The position numbers were made by a program, and so were the translations under genes. This document shows positions 7,148 through 14,801 of a stretch of 35,583 bases of DNA, piece after piece (the stretch's first letter is position 1; each line of letters opens with the position of its first letter). The DNA is from Chloroflexota bacterium (GTDB lineage Bacteria; Chloroflexota; Dehalococcoidia; Lucifugimonadales; HRBIN23): NCBI GenBank assembly GCA_016210325.1, contig JACQUK010000140.1:1-35583 (forward strand), given 5' to 3'. A model generated the notes under the pieces. That model was not told the origin of the DNA. It did not search any database and saw nothing but the letters and a program-made list of their open reading frames with translations.

Positions 7148-8347
7148 ATGACCGATACAGCCTCAGCGGTCGTCATTGGTGGCGGCATTGTGGGCGCCAG
7201 CATCGCTCATTTCCTGGCCAAGAAAGGCTTGAAGGGTGTGGTGCTGCTGGAGCGAGACACGGTAGGCAGTGGGGCCACCGGCAAGTCCGGGGCCCTGGTG
7301 CGAATGCACTACACCAACCCGTGGGACGCGGCCCTCGCCATCAAGAGCCTGGAGGTGTTTTCCAACTGGGACGACCTTATCGGTGGCGACGGCGGCTTCC
7401 GCAAGACCGGCTTTCTGTTCGTGGTGGGGCACCATGACAAGGAGAAGCTGGTCAAGAACGTGGACATGCTCCAGAAGTTGGGCGTCAACACGCGGGTCAT
7501 CTCGCCCGAGGAGGTAAAGGTCCTCCAGCCCTTCTGCTCCGCAGAGGACATCGGCGCTGCCGCCTACGAGCCTGACAGTGGCTATGGCGATGGCTACTCC
7601 GCGGCCACGGGCATGGCCCGCCGCGCCAGGGAGCTAGGGGCCAGGGTCCAGCAGGGCGTGAAGGCCGTCAGCATCCTGACGCGCAGTGACAAGGTAGTAG
7701 GCGTGGAGACCACCCAGGGCGTTATTGACACACCAGTGGCTGTCATTGCCGCCGGCGCCTGGTCTGCCCAGCTTGCGCGCACCGCTGGGGTGGACTTGCC
7801 AGTTGTAGGTGTTCAGCACACCGCTGGAGTGCTGGAGCGGCCCCCCGCGCTGGCCCAGCCCCACATGGCCTTTATTGACCGGTCCATCGGCACCTACTTC
7901 CGGCCCGACGTGGGCGCCCTGACCCACGTGGGCATCCGTCCCCCCCAACGTACTGGCACCATTGAGGTGGACCCCGACAACTTTGATGCGAATATCCCGA
8001 CCGAGTGGAAGGTATATACGGCCCTTCGGCTCATCCGGCGTGTCCCCGCCATGGCAGACGCACTGTGGCGACGCGCCTGGACGGGGGTGGACGGCCACAG
8101 CCCCGACGGCCATATGATTCTGGACAAGGCGCCGGGGATAGTGGGCCTGTACATCGCTGCTGGCATGAGTGGCACTGGGTTCAAGACAGGCCCCGCAGTG
8201 GGTCTGGCAATGGCGGAGTTGGTCCTGGAGGGCCAGGCCAAGTCAGTAGACATCCATGCCTTCCGGCTGGGCCGTTTTGCGGAGGGCAAGCCCATTGTTG
8301 CCCAGCACGAGTACGTAGTGCCGCCCTTCAAGGCAGTTGGGGTCTAG
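7148..8347 (+). CDS. FAD-dependent oxidoreductase, DAO/sarcosine-oxidase-beta-like
   Basis: The protein has 399 aa, with GAAGGAG placed about 5 nt before ATG 7148. The N-terminal dinucleotide-binding motif GGGIVG (11-16) sits in VVIGGGIVGASIAHFLAKKG. GSGATGKSGALVR follows, the region near the flavin in sarcosine and glycine oxidases. A C-terminal FAD-contact segment reads HSPDGHMILD...GLYIAAGMSGTGFKTGP. The family oxidises secondary or primary amines such as sarcosine, dimethylglycine or D-amino acids, releasing an imine that hydrolyses. Its position behind hyuAB suggests it acts on the amine or amino acid released from an opened cyclic amide. Whether electrons go to oxygen (oxidase) or a carrier (dehydrogenase) cannot be told. 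No folate-binding GcvT domain is fused. Confidence 0.88.
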   Translation: MTDTASAVVIGGGIVGASIAHFLAKKGLKGVVLLERDTVGSGATGKSGALVRMHYTNPWDAALAIKSLEVFSNWDDLIGGDGGFRKTGFLFVVGHHDKEKLVKNVDMLQKLGVNTRVISPEEVKVLQPFCSAEDIGAAAYEPDSGYGDGYSAATGMARRARELGARVQQGVKAVSILTRSDKVVGVETTQGVIDTPVAVIAAGAWSAQLARTAGVDLPVVGVQHTAGVLERPPALAQPHMAFIDRSIGTYFRPDVGALTHVGIRPPQRTGTIEVDPDNFDANIPTEWKVYTALRLIRRVPAMADALWRRAWTGVDGHSPDGHMILDKAPGIVGLYIAAGMSGTGFKTGPAVGLAMAELVLEGQAKSVDIHAFRLGRFAEGKPIVAQHEYVVPPFKAVGV

Positions 8348-8353
8348 CGGCTG

Positions 8354-8647
8354 ATGGCCTCCAACGGTCAGCCCTGTCTCAACTGCGGCTCGATCCTGGA
8401 CGCCGGCCGGTCTCCCGTGCGGGTGGGCGGCAAGCACTGGTACTGTGCCGCCTGCGCGCCCCTCTGCTGCATGTGCCGTCGCCCGGCGGCAGCTTCTCCA
8501 CCAGAAGAGCTGGACCAGTGGCGTGTCAACGGCTTCTTGATCAACAACCGCCAGTTCATCTGCGGTGACTGCGACTGGCCAGGCCAGCTCCGCAAGGCCC
8601 TAGCTATGGAAGGAGACAGTGCCCTCCATCCCCGTCAAGATGCCTGA
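8354..8647 (+). CDS. Small Cys-rich, probable zinc-binding protein (97 aa)
   Basis: ATG 8354 is 6 nt after the oxidoreductase stop, with no strong ribosome binding site, so translational coupling is likely. The protein holds nine cysteines in ordered pairs: CLNC (8-11), HWYCAAC (about 28-34), LCCMC and ICGDC, with a His just before the second pair. This layout suggests two treble-clef, LIM-like or ribbon zinc sites. There is no signal peptide, membrane segment or recognisable enzyme domain. I do not recognise the family. The position at the end of the hyuA-hyuB-oxidoreductase operon suggests an accessory, electron-transfer or assembly role for these enzymes, which is inference only. The alternative is an unrelated small DNA- or RNA-binding protein. 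Confidence 0.7.
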   Translation: MASNGQPCLNCGSILDAGRSPVRVGGKHWYCAACAPLCCMCRRPAAASPPEELDQWRVNGFLINNRQFICGDCDWPGQLRKALAMEGDSALHPRQDA

Positions 8648-8929
8648 CCCCAGCGCGTTCCAGCCATCAGGCGGACTCTCCTGGCTTCCGCCTGCAGCTA
8701 CCTCCTCTGCATCGCAAGAAGCGGCAAAGCAAGTGGGCGGCCCGCTGGTGCCTACTTGCGTAGAAGGGTACCAAGATCAGTCGCTCGTGGCGAGATCCGA
8801 CTTCATCGGAGCCTCGACCGCGTCGGACCCGTCGAACCATCCCGACTTGTCGGGACCCTTCGACAAACTCAGGGTGAGCGGGACTGCTGCGGGTCTTGTT
8901 GGCGCCGCTTCATGAAAGCAAGTGCTGGC
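8648..8929. repeat. Intergenic space with palindromic repeat units (8840-8882)
   Basis: No gene is seen. TCCCGAC-TT-GTCGGGA (8840-8855) directly abuts CCCTTCGACAAACTCAGGG (8856-8874) followed by TGAGCGGG. Close relatives of both motifs recur near 13.98 kb and 28.5 kb. The space lies between two converging oxidoreductase transcription units, so the hairpins may act as terminators. Confidence 0.6.
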
Positions 8930-10240
8930 CTACACCTGTGACATGGATACAGCCAGCTTGCCCTCCTTGAAGCGGGAAAAGCGGAAGCCGCTGATGTCCA
9001 GGGATGTCTTGCCGTCCGCGATGAGCTCTGCCGTCAGTTTGCCGGCGATGGGTCCAAAGCCAAAGCCGTGGCCGCTGAAGCCAGTGGCGAAGAGGAAGCC
9101 CTTGACGGCGTCGGCCTCACCCAGGACTGGGACGGCGTCAGGAGTGGCGTCGATTCCTCCGGCCCACGAGCGCCCCACTCGCAGCTCTCGGAGGGCAGGG
9201 AAGTGGCTGGCGACGGCCTGTCGGCTCTCCTCCACCTTCTTCAGGTTGGGCTTGGGCTCCCACATGATGCCGGCGCGGAACTGGTGCTGGCGGGCGTTGG
9301 CCCACGGCATGCTCTGGGCGATGTCCCTGAGCAGAGGCATACCAATGTGGATGCTGATGGCCCGGCGGTTCTTGAGGTAGTTGGGTAAGAACATCCCCAG
9401 GTAGCGGAGAGAGTCCAGAGTGATGTCGTAGTCACCACCACGGTTCCCTCCGCCGCTAAACCATACCATGCCGTTGGGGCGCTGGCGGAAGATGAAGCCA
9501 CCTCCCCACATCACTGTCTTGCTGACGAAAGGCGCCTCCATGCTCTCGCTACACGTGGAGCGTACGACGCGCTGGGGAAAGCCCAGGCCCACGGTGCGGG
9601 CAAGGCGACTGGACCAGGCGCCAGCGGCCAGGACCACCACAGGGGCCTTGATGCCGCCTCGAAGGGTTTCCACACCGACGACGCGCCCGCCGGCAATCTC
9701 AATGCGTTCCACCGGGCAGCGCGTGTAGACCTTGGCACCGTGCTCTTGAGCGGCCCGCGCAAAGGCGGCGGGTACCTTGGTAGGCTCGGCCTGGCCGTCG
9801 CTGGGGCAATACATCCCGCCGGCAAACGTCCCCTCCAGGGCGGGGACAATCTGCCTGAGCTCCTGTGGGGTGACCATTCTCACATCCAGGCCCAGCTCTC
9901 GGTCGGTCTTGCACACTCCTTCCAGACGGGCCAGCTCTCTCTGGTCCAGGGCCAGGCGCAGAATGCCCCCCTGCTGCCACTCCAGGTCGGCATTGAGCTC
10001 CTTCTGAAAGCCCTGCCACAGCTTGTTGCATTCCATCATCAGGGGGAGCTCCAGAGGGTGGCGTCCCGCCTGTCGGGCGGCGCCCTGGTTGCGGCTGGAC
10101 TGCTCGAAGCCGACCTCGCTCTTCTCCACCAGGGCCACCGAGACTCCCCGCTTGGCCAGGAAATAGGCGGTGGTGACGCCGGCGATGCCCCCGCCGATCA
10201 CCACCACATCCGCCTTGGTCTGGACCGGTTGAGTGCTCAC
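8930..10240 (-). CDS. FAD-dependent oxidoreductase, DAO/sarcosine-oxidase-like (second copy)
   Basis: The gene starts at GTG 10240 with AGGAGG 5 nt upstream and encodes 436 aa. The Rossmann motif GGGIAG is at 16-21, followed by SSRNQGAARQAGRHP, the segment that contacts flavin and often decides covalent attachment. A C-terminal AGGIDATPDAVPVLGE and GFLFATGFSGHGFGFGP complete the DAO fold. It shares the family but not close sequence with the oxidoreductase at 7148, so the two are paralogues with likely different amine substrates rather than a recent duplication. It faces the hyu operon and is transcribed toward it. A candidate promoter lies about 70 nt upstream of the start. Likely role: cytoplasmic oxidation of an N-methyl or D-amino acid. 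The substrate is not resolved. Confidence 0.88.
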   Translation of the reverse strand: MSTQPVQTKADVVVIGGGIAGVTTAYFLAKRGVSVALVEKSEVGFEQSSRNQGAARQAGRHPLELPLMMECNKLWQGFQKELNADLEWQQGGILRLALDQRELARLEGVCKTDRELGLDVRMVTPQELRQIVPALEGTFAGGMYCPSDGQAEPTKVPAAFARAAQEHGAKVYTRCPVERIEIAGGRVVGVETLRGGIKAPVVVLAAGAWSSRLARTVGLGFPQRVVRSTCSESMEAPFVSKTVMWGGGFIFRQRPNGMVWFSGGGNRGGDYDITLDSLRYLGMFLPNYLKNRRAISIHIGMPLLRDIAQSMPWANARQHQFRAGIMWEPKPNLKKVEESRQAVASHFPALRELRVGRSWAGGIDATPDAVPVLGEADAVKGFLFATGFSGHGFGFGPIAGKLTAELIADGKTSLDISGFRFSRFKEGKLAVSMSQV

Positions 10241-10312
10241 GAAGCCTCCTCGTTCTGGGCGAGCCCTCTGGCGAAGGCACTACCGTGCGCCGCGCCACGA
10301 AGTCGCCACGTC

Positions 10313-10339
10313 ATCATAGCCCGGATTCTCCAGTGTAAA
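10313..10339 (-). promoter_or_regulatory. Candidate promoter for the second DAO gene
   Basis: On the minus strand TTTACA (10339-10334) and TATGAT (10318-10313) are separated by 15 bp. Initiation near 10306 would give a leader of about 66 nt containing the AGGAGG site. The spacer is shorter than ideal. Confidence 0.35.
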
Positions 10340-10455
10340 GTGGCCTCTGCCAGTCGTCGTCAGGTCGTCGAGACTCATCGTGCCCGGTCTCTCTGCCCGC
10401 CCGGCCTCTGCCCGATAGTATACGCGCCAGGAGCGCTCTCGCTACCATTTGATGC

Positions 10456-10484
10456 TTGACACGAAGAGTCAACTGGACTAGCTT
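10456..10484 (+). promoter_or_regulatory. Promoter of the phosphofructokinase gene, predicted leaderless
   Basis: A perfect -35 TTGACA (10456-10461) and TAGCTT (10479-10484) are spaced by 17 bp. The expected start of transcription, 6-7 nt downstream, falls on the GTG start codon at 10491. No good Shine-Dalgarno precedes this GTG, which supports a leaderless mRNA. Confidence 0.55.
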
Positions 10485-10490
10485 GCAGAG

Positions 10491-11744
10491 GTGCAACAGT
10501 CCAACCGGGTTTCGGAAGTGACGACCAGGCCCAAAGGGAACGTCCTCGTCCTGCAATCTGGAGGCTGTACCCCAGTTATAAACCGCAGCCTGTTCGGCAT
10601 CGCCCAGGAGGCATTCGGACATCCTGCTTGTGGCAACGTGTACGGGGCGCTGCACGGCTTGGAGGGGCTCCTGCGCCAGGAGCTCGTGGACTTGGAGCGA
10701 CTCTCCAAAGCGAGCTGGAAGCGCATCGCCCGTGCCCCAGGCGCAGCCCTGGGGTCAACGCGCCGGAGGCTACGCCCAGAAGACGTGACGGCAGTCCTCC
10801 ACACGCTCTCGAGGCACGGCGTACGCTTCCTGTTCATCATAGGCGGCAACGATTCGGCGGAAACTGGCCACAATCTGAGCCTGGCAGCCAGCGCTGCGGA
10901 CTACTCGCTGACGGTGATCAACGTCCCCAAGACCATTGACAATGACCTTGTCCTGACTGACCACTCGCCAGGTTTCGGCAGCGCGGCACGTTTCGTAGCA
11001 TTGGCCGCGCTGGGGGCTGGCCGAGATGCTGAAGCCATGGGACGCGCCTCGCCGGTCACCATCATCGAGGTCATGGGGCGCGACGCCGGCTGGCTTGCAG
11101 CGTCCGCCTCCCTGGCCAGGCGGGACGAGCGCGATGCCCCCCACATAATCGGCGTGCCCGAAGTCCCGATGGAAGAAGACCGCTTTCTCAGTTTGGTAGA
11201 GGCGGCGTATGCGCGGTTTGGCTACGCTGTGGCGGTGATAGCCGAGAACGTCCGGGGGGTCCATGGCGTCCTGGGGAGTCACCAGGAGCCGTGGTTCGTC
11301 GACGACTTTGGGCACCCGTACTATGATGGGCCAGGGCGATACCTTGCTGGCCTGGTGAGCCGGCACCTGCGGGTAAGGGCCAGGTATGAAAAACCGGGCA
11401 CTCTTCAGCGCTCTTTCATGGCGTGCGTGTCGCGGACCGACGCCCAGGAAGCTGAAATGGTGGGACGACAAGCGGTACGCTATGCCCTTGAAGGGCACAG
11501 CGACCAGATGGTCACGCTGATACGAGAGCCGGGGAGCCAGTACCGGTACGGCACCGGCCTGGCCCCCCTTGAGCACGTTGCTCACCAGGTGAAGACCCTG
11601 CCTGATGCTTACTTCGACCCGTCGGCCAGCTTTGTGACGGCCGCGTTCGTGACGTACGCACGTCCACTGATCGGTAGCCCGCTGCCGCGCCTTGACCGGA
11701 TAGGTGATGTGATAGGGGAAAGCCGATCCCCCGCATCTGGTTAG
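10491..11744 (+). CDS. pfp: 6-phosphofructokinase, predicted pyrophosphate-dependent
   Basis: The 417-aa PFK family protein begins at GTG. VLVLQSGGCTPVIN forms the first phosphate loop, GGNDSAE spans 118-124, PKTIDND 146-152, and VMGRDAGWLAA follows. The enzyme phosphorylates fructose 6-phosphate at the committed step of glycolysis. In ATP-dependent enzymes the corresponding motifs are GGDGS and PGTIDND. Here the second Gly is Asp121 and the Gly of PGT is Lys147, the residue pair associated with PPi use, so the reaction is probably reversible and PPi-linked. The gene is monocistronic with its own promoter. The GTG start coincides with the predicted transcription start. Sugar specificity other than fructose 6-phosphate cannot be excluded. 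Confidence 0.88.
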   Translation: MQQSNRVSEVTTRPKGNVLVLQSGGCTPVINRSLFGIAQEAFGHPACGNVYGALHGLEGLLRQELVDLERLSKASWKRIARAPGAALGSTRRRLRPEDVTAVLHTLSRHGVRFLFIIGGNDSAETGHNLSLAASAADYSLTVINVPKTIDNDLVLTDHSPGFGSAARFVALAALGAGRDAEAMGRASPVTIIEVMGRDAGWLAASASLARRDERDAPHIIGVPEVPMEEDRFLSLVEAAYARFGYAVAVIAENVRGVHGVLGSHQEPWFVDDFGHPYYDGPGRYLAGLVSRHLRVRARYEKPGTLQRSFMACVSRTDAQEAEMVGRQAVRYALEGHSDQMVTLIREPGSQYRYGTGLAPLEHVAHQVKTLPDAYFDPSASFVTAAFVTYARPLIGSPLPRLDRIGDVIGESRSPASG

Positions 11745-11843
11745 GCCCCTGTCCTGTGGCATTGTCCCGGCGTCGCACCCGAAGGGCGGCGGGACCTGGC
11801 GAGGAAGGTCTTGGACGAGGCCCGTCCCAGTCACGACGGTCTG

Positions 11844-13001
11844 TCAAGGTGCTGGTGGGGCAGCAGCCACACTGCGGCCACGCTCGTAGTCCCTGGTAAG
11901 GGGGAGCTCCACTGAGACGCTGGTCCCTTTGCCTGGCTCCGAGTGGACAGTCAGAGTACCCCCGAGGAGGCGGGCCCTCTCTTGCATCCCCAGTAGACCA
12001 AGCTTGGTCTGCCGAGGGAGGTGGCGCATCAGGCGCCTGGCGTCAAAGCCTTTGCCATTGTCCCAGACACGCAGCTTCAAGGAGCGGTGCCCACGCGCCA
12101 CAGAGATGCCAACCTCGGTAGCTTCCGCGTGTTTTACGACGTTGTGCATGGCTTCCTGGGCAATGCGCCAGATGATGAGCTGCGCCTGCGCGGAAAGGGG
12201 TGGCAGAGGCCCACGGACCTCAACTTTCCCGCGGATCCCGTGGTATCGGTGGACCTCGTCAACTAGCCATTCCAGCGCGGGCAGTAGGCCCATGTCATCC
12301 AGGATGCGGGGGCGCAAGTCCCACAGGATCCGCCTCAACTCCTCGCCAGTCCTCACTGCTAGCTCTCGAACATCCCTCAGTTCAGCGGCCGCTTCCGCGT
12401 CTACTTGCCCACCCTTGCCGGAGGCCAGGCGGTCCAGTCGCTGCGACAAGAGGTAGAGGGACTGGGCGGTGTCATCGTGCAACCCTCGCGCGGTCCGTTG
12501 ACGTTCCTCCTCCTGCGCCATGATGATGCGCTGAGTCATGGCCCTGGCATCGTCAACCCTCCGCCGCTCCGATACCACCAGCGACAGGAATAGGACACCC
12601 GTCACCGAGACCCCGGCCACCTGGAGGAGCGCTTGGACCAGGTCCCCGGGGCCCATGAGTGCCCTTGGGACCATGATGGCTGTGGCTATCCCCAGCACGG
12701 TCAGCCCGCCGCTTCTTCCAAAGACGACACTTGCGTATATGATGGGGAGCAGCAGCAGGATCCTCTCCAGAGACTGCCGATTGGTGAGAGGGATAGGCGT
12801 GCGGGCAGCGGCATCGGCCAGGACGGGGAGCCAGTCACCGTAGTGGAGCAAGGTGCCCAGAGCAACGATCACCACGAGAAGACAGAGGTGTACTCTGCGG
12901 CGGGACAGGAGTCCTCGGCTGACAAAGAAGACTCCACTTTGTTGGCCAGAGGCCTGCGATTCCCTCCGGCGTAACTCTTGGGCTTGGCCCACTTTGCTCA
13001 T
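11844..13001 (-). CDS. NarL-type sensor histidine kinase
   Basis: The 385-aa kinase starts at ATG 13001, preceded by GGAGAAGAGG. The N-terminal half has about four membrane segments (roughly 36-52, 80-95, 98-112, 122-145) and no large extracytoplasmic domain. The HisKA_3 dimerisation helix carries the phospho-acceptor His175 in ARGLHDDTAQ. The C-terminal ATPase has an N-box region (IAQEAMHNVVKHA), VWDNGKGFD and GLLGMQERARLLGG. It autophosphorylates and most probably phosphorylates the LuxR-type regulator encoded 129 nt upstream in the same operon. The signal is unknown; the small membrane domain suggests a membrane-borne cue. The convergent PFK gene ends 99 nt away. Confidence 0.9.
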   Translation of the reverse strand: MSKVGQAQELRRRESQASGQQSGVFFVSRGLLSRRRVHLCLLVVIVALGTLLHYGDWLPVLADAAARTPIPLTNRQSLERILLLLPIIYASVVFGRSGGLTVLGIATAIMVPRALMGPGDLVQALLQVAGVSVTGVLFLSLVVSERRRVDDARAMTQRIIMAQEEERQRTARGLHDDTAQSLYLLSQRLDRLASGKGGQVDAEAAAELRDVRELAVRTGEELRRILWDLRPRILDDMGLLPALEWLVDEVHRYHGIRGKVEVRGPLPPLSAQAQLIIWRIAQEAMHNVVKHAEATEVGISVARGHRSLKLRVWDNGKGFDARRLMRHLPRQTKLGLLGMQERARLLGGTLTVHSEPGKGTSVSVELPLTRDYERGRSVAAAPPAP

Positions 13002-13130
13002 CGGGCCTCTTCTCCGTGCCGAAGGTCCCGTGCTGCGAGACTACACAATAGACTGCTCGACACTGTCTAAGACTTGATGTCTATCCTCATGGGGCGCGGG
13101 AGGACCTCTCTGCTGGGCACACCAGCCCCA

Positions 13131-13817
13131 TCAGCCTCCCACAGGGGGAGCCTCAGCAGGGTCTTGCATTTCTACCCAGCCAAGGTGGAGCGCCCTGAGG
13201 ACGGCCTCGGTGCGTGAGGCCACACCCATCTTGCCAAATACGCTGACGAGATGAGACTTGACCGTAGATGTGCTCAGGCACAGCTCGCAGGCTATCTCCT
13301 TGTTGCTCTTGCCCTGGGCAGCCAGCGTAAGGACCGCCATTTCCCTTGCGGTCAGGCCTTCGGCGTCAGTGGAGGACCCGGAGGACGCTGCGGCCTTGAC
13401 CGCCTTTCGCAGGACCCTGCTGGCCACGGTGGGGTGGAGGACCGATTCACCAGCACGGATGGCCCGCAGAGACTGGACCACCTCATGGGCCGAGGCGCTC
13501 TTCAGCAGGTAGCCCGCGGCTCCCGCCTCCAGAAGGCCCAGGACGTAGCGGTCATCGTCGTAGGCGCTGAGGATGACCACTGCGGTGGAAGGGCTGGTCT
13601 CCTTGATGCGTCTCGTCGTCTCGATGCCGCCCATGCCGGGCATCACAACGTCGGTAAGGACAATGTCAGGCTTGAGCGCCTGAACAAGGCGGAGGGCCTC
13701 GCGACCATCGCCCGCTTCCCCCACCACCTCTATGTCAGGCTCGTGCTTTAGGAGATTGCGTAACCCCTCCCTAAGCACCGGATGGTCGTCCACCAGAAGG
13801 ACCCTCATCGCATCCAC
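13131..13817 (-). CDS. NarL/LuxR-family response regulator
   Basis: The 228-aa protein starts at GTG 13817; ATG 13808 (MRVLLVDDHP) is an equally plausible start. The receiver domain has the acidic pair at D10-D11, the phosphorylatable Asp56 (DIVLTDVVMPG) and the conserved Lys in GYLLKS. A GerE/LuxR helix-turn-helix lies at about 150-208 (LTAREMAVLTLAAQGKSNKEIA, STVKSHLVSVFGKM). It is first in the operon, followed by the sensor kinase gene, and binds DNA once phosphorylated. Its targets are not evident. No other gene in this orientation adjoins the pair. Confidence 0.92.
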   Translation of the reverse strand: MDAMRVLLVDDHPVLREGLRNLLKHEPDIEVVGEAGDGREALRLVQALKPDIVLTDVVMPGMGGIETTRRIKETSPSTAVVILSAYDDDRYVLGLLEAGAAGYLLKSASAHEVVQSLRAIRAGESVLHPTVASRVLRKAVKAAASSGSSTDAEGLTAREMAVLTLAAQGKSNKEIACELCLSTSTVKSHLVSVFGKMGVASRTEAVLRALHLGWVEMQDPAEAPPVGG

Positions 13818-14219
13818 TCTTGGTCTACCCCCAATGTGCTGCCAGAGCCCTTGTGCCTATTCTATCCACTTGTGAAGCAAAGCGCAAATGGCTGGCAGGG
13901 TCCCAAGAATAGCGATTCGAGCTGTAGGTCGGGTTTCCCAACCCGACCGTCCGCCGCGGGCAGGTTCGTCCCGACGTGTCCCGATGAATCGGGACACGTC
14001 GGGATGCCCTACGGGGGTCAATCGCTACTCTTGCGTAGGGTGGTGCACATTGGTTGGTGGTCATCCTTAAGTATGACCTGGGTGGAGGAAAGGACTACTA
14101 CCATCGTTGGGCGTGCTCCCATCCTCCTGGGCAAACCGGTGAGTGCTGTTGCCCGATGCTTGAGTGTGGGAGAGGTAGCACACTGGCTCTGACATGGCCG
14201 CATGCTGGAGGATGGAAGC
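13818..14219. repeat. Intergenic region with two strong palindromes
   Basis: This gap of about 400 bp has no credible gene. GGTCGGGTT-TCCC-AACCCGACC forms a hairpin at 13927-13948. A 36-bp near-perfect palindrome, with 17-bp arms TCCCGACGTGTCCCGAT and a GA centre, spans 13969-14004. The latter closely matches units at 28.58 kb and, in its TCCCGAC core, at 8.84 kb. The 124-aa and 136-aa ORFs here overlap the palindromes and lack ribosome binding sites. Confidence 0.65.
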
Positions 14220-14717
14220 ATGAAAGACAAGCTGCTCATCTATCAAGGCGACCCGTGCACCATGCGCCTCGAGGACCAACAGGTGCAGACCGTGGAACAG
14301 GTCCGCGACTACGGCATAGATGTATGCCGCTACTTTGCAGACCGCAGGCAATGCTCGCTTCCCCGTTACGGCTGCGTGCGGGTCGCCGGGCTGAAGGTGG
14401 CCCGCTACGTGCTCCTATTCTACGCTGAGGCGTCGGAGCACACCCTGGCCATGGAGGTCGAGGAGTTCCGTCAGCGGGCCCCGCTGCCTACCGCCGGAGT
14501 CGAGGCCTACGTGGACACGCCAGAGCACCTGTACCGCCGGATTACCGACCCGGTGCTGGTGGTCCAGAGGGTCAGTGAGTACGCCAGCGCCGTGCTGGAC
14601 CTGAAGCCCGGTGAGCGAGTGTTCCGTGCCTCCGAGGAGCCGGTGCCCTCGCCCCAAGCGCCGGGGCTGGCAGCGCCCCAGATAGAAATGCCGAGGCAGG
14701 CGGCGGGGAGCAGGTGA
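14220..14717 (+). CDS. Unknown 165-aa protein preceding fumarate reductase genes
   Basis: ATG 14220 has GGAGG 8 nt upstream and is preferred to the ORF-track start at 14202, giving 165 aa (MKDKLLIYQGDPC...). Four cysteines lie in the first third (positions 13, 36, 45 and 53, the last three in VCRYFADRRQCSLPRYGC), possibly a metal site. The middle is mixed alpha/beta, including a hydrophobic VARYVLLFYAE strand, and the last 35 residues are Pro/Ala-rich and probably disordered. No signal peptide or membrane span is seen. It lies 84 nt before frdC on the same strand, so a role in assembly or regulation of that complex is possible. I do not recognise the family. Confidence 0.7.
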   Translation: MKDKLLIYQGDPCTMRLEDQQVQTVEQVRDYGIDVCRYFADRRQCSLPRYGCVRVAGLKVARYVLLFYAEASEHTLAMEVEEFRQRAPLPTAGVEAYVDTPEHLYRRITDPVLVVQRVSEYASAVLDLKPGERVFRASEEPVPSPQAPGLAAPQIEMPRQAAGSR

Positions 14718-14801
14718 TCCAGTAGAACGGCTATGGCCGTGCACACGCTTTGGCGGGATACCCAGCCTAGTGGCCCACTGAAAGTGAGATTGGGGGGAGA
14801 G

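Noticed and set aside
8619-8915. 98-aa plus ORF after the Cys-rich gene
   Set aside because: It runs through palindromic repeats (CCCTTCGACAAACTCAGGG) and has no ribosome binding site.
10770-11834. 354-aa minus-strand ORF opposite the phosphofructokinase
   Set aside because: It is antisense to a gene with all PFK motifs; the translated sequence has no recognisable domain.
13782-14428. Overlapping 136-aa and 124-aa plus ORFs upstream of the 165-aa unknown gene
   Set aside because: They cross strong palindromes or overlap the SD-preceded 14220 gene in another frame.
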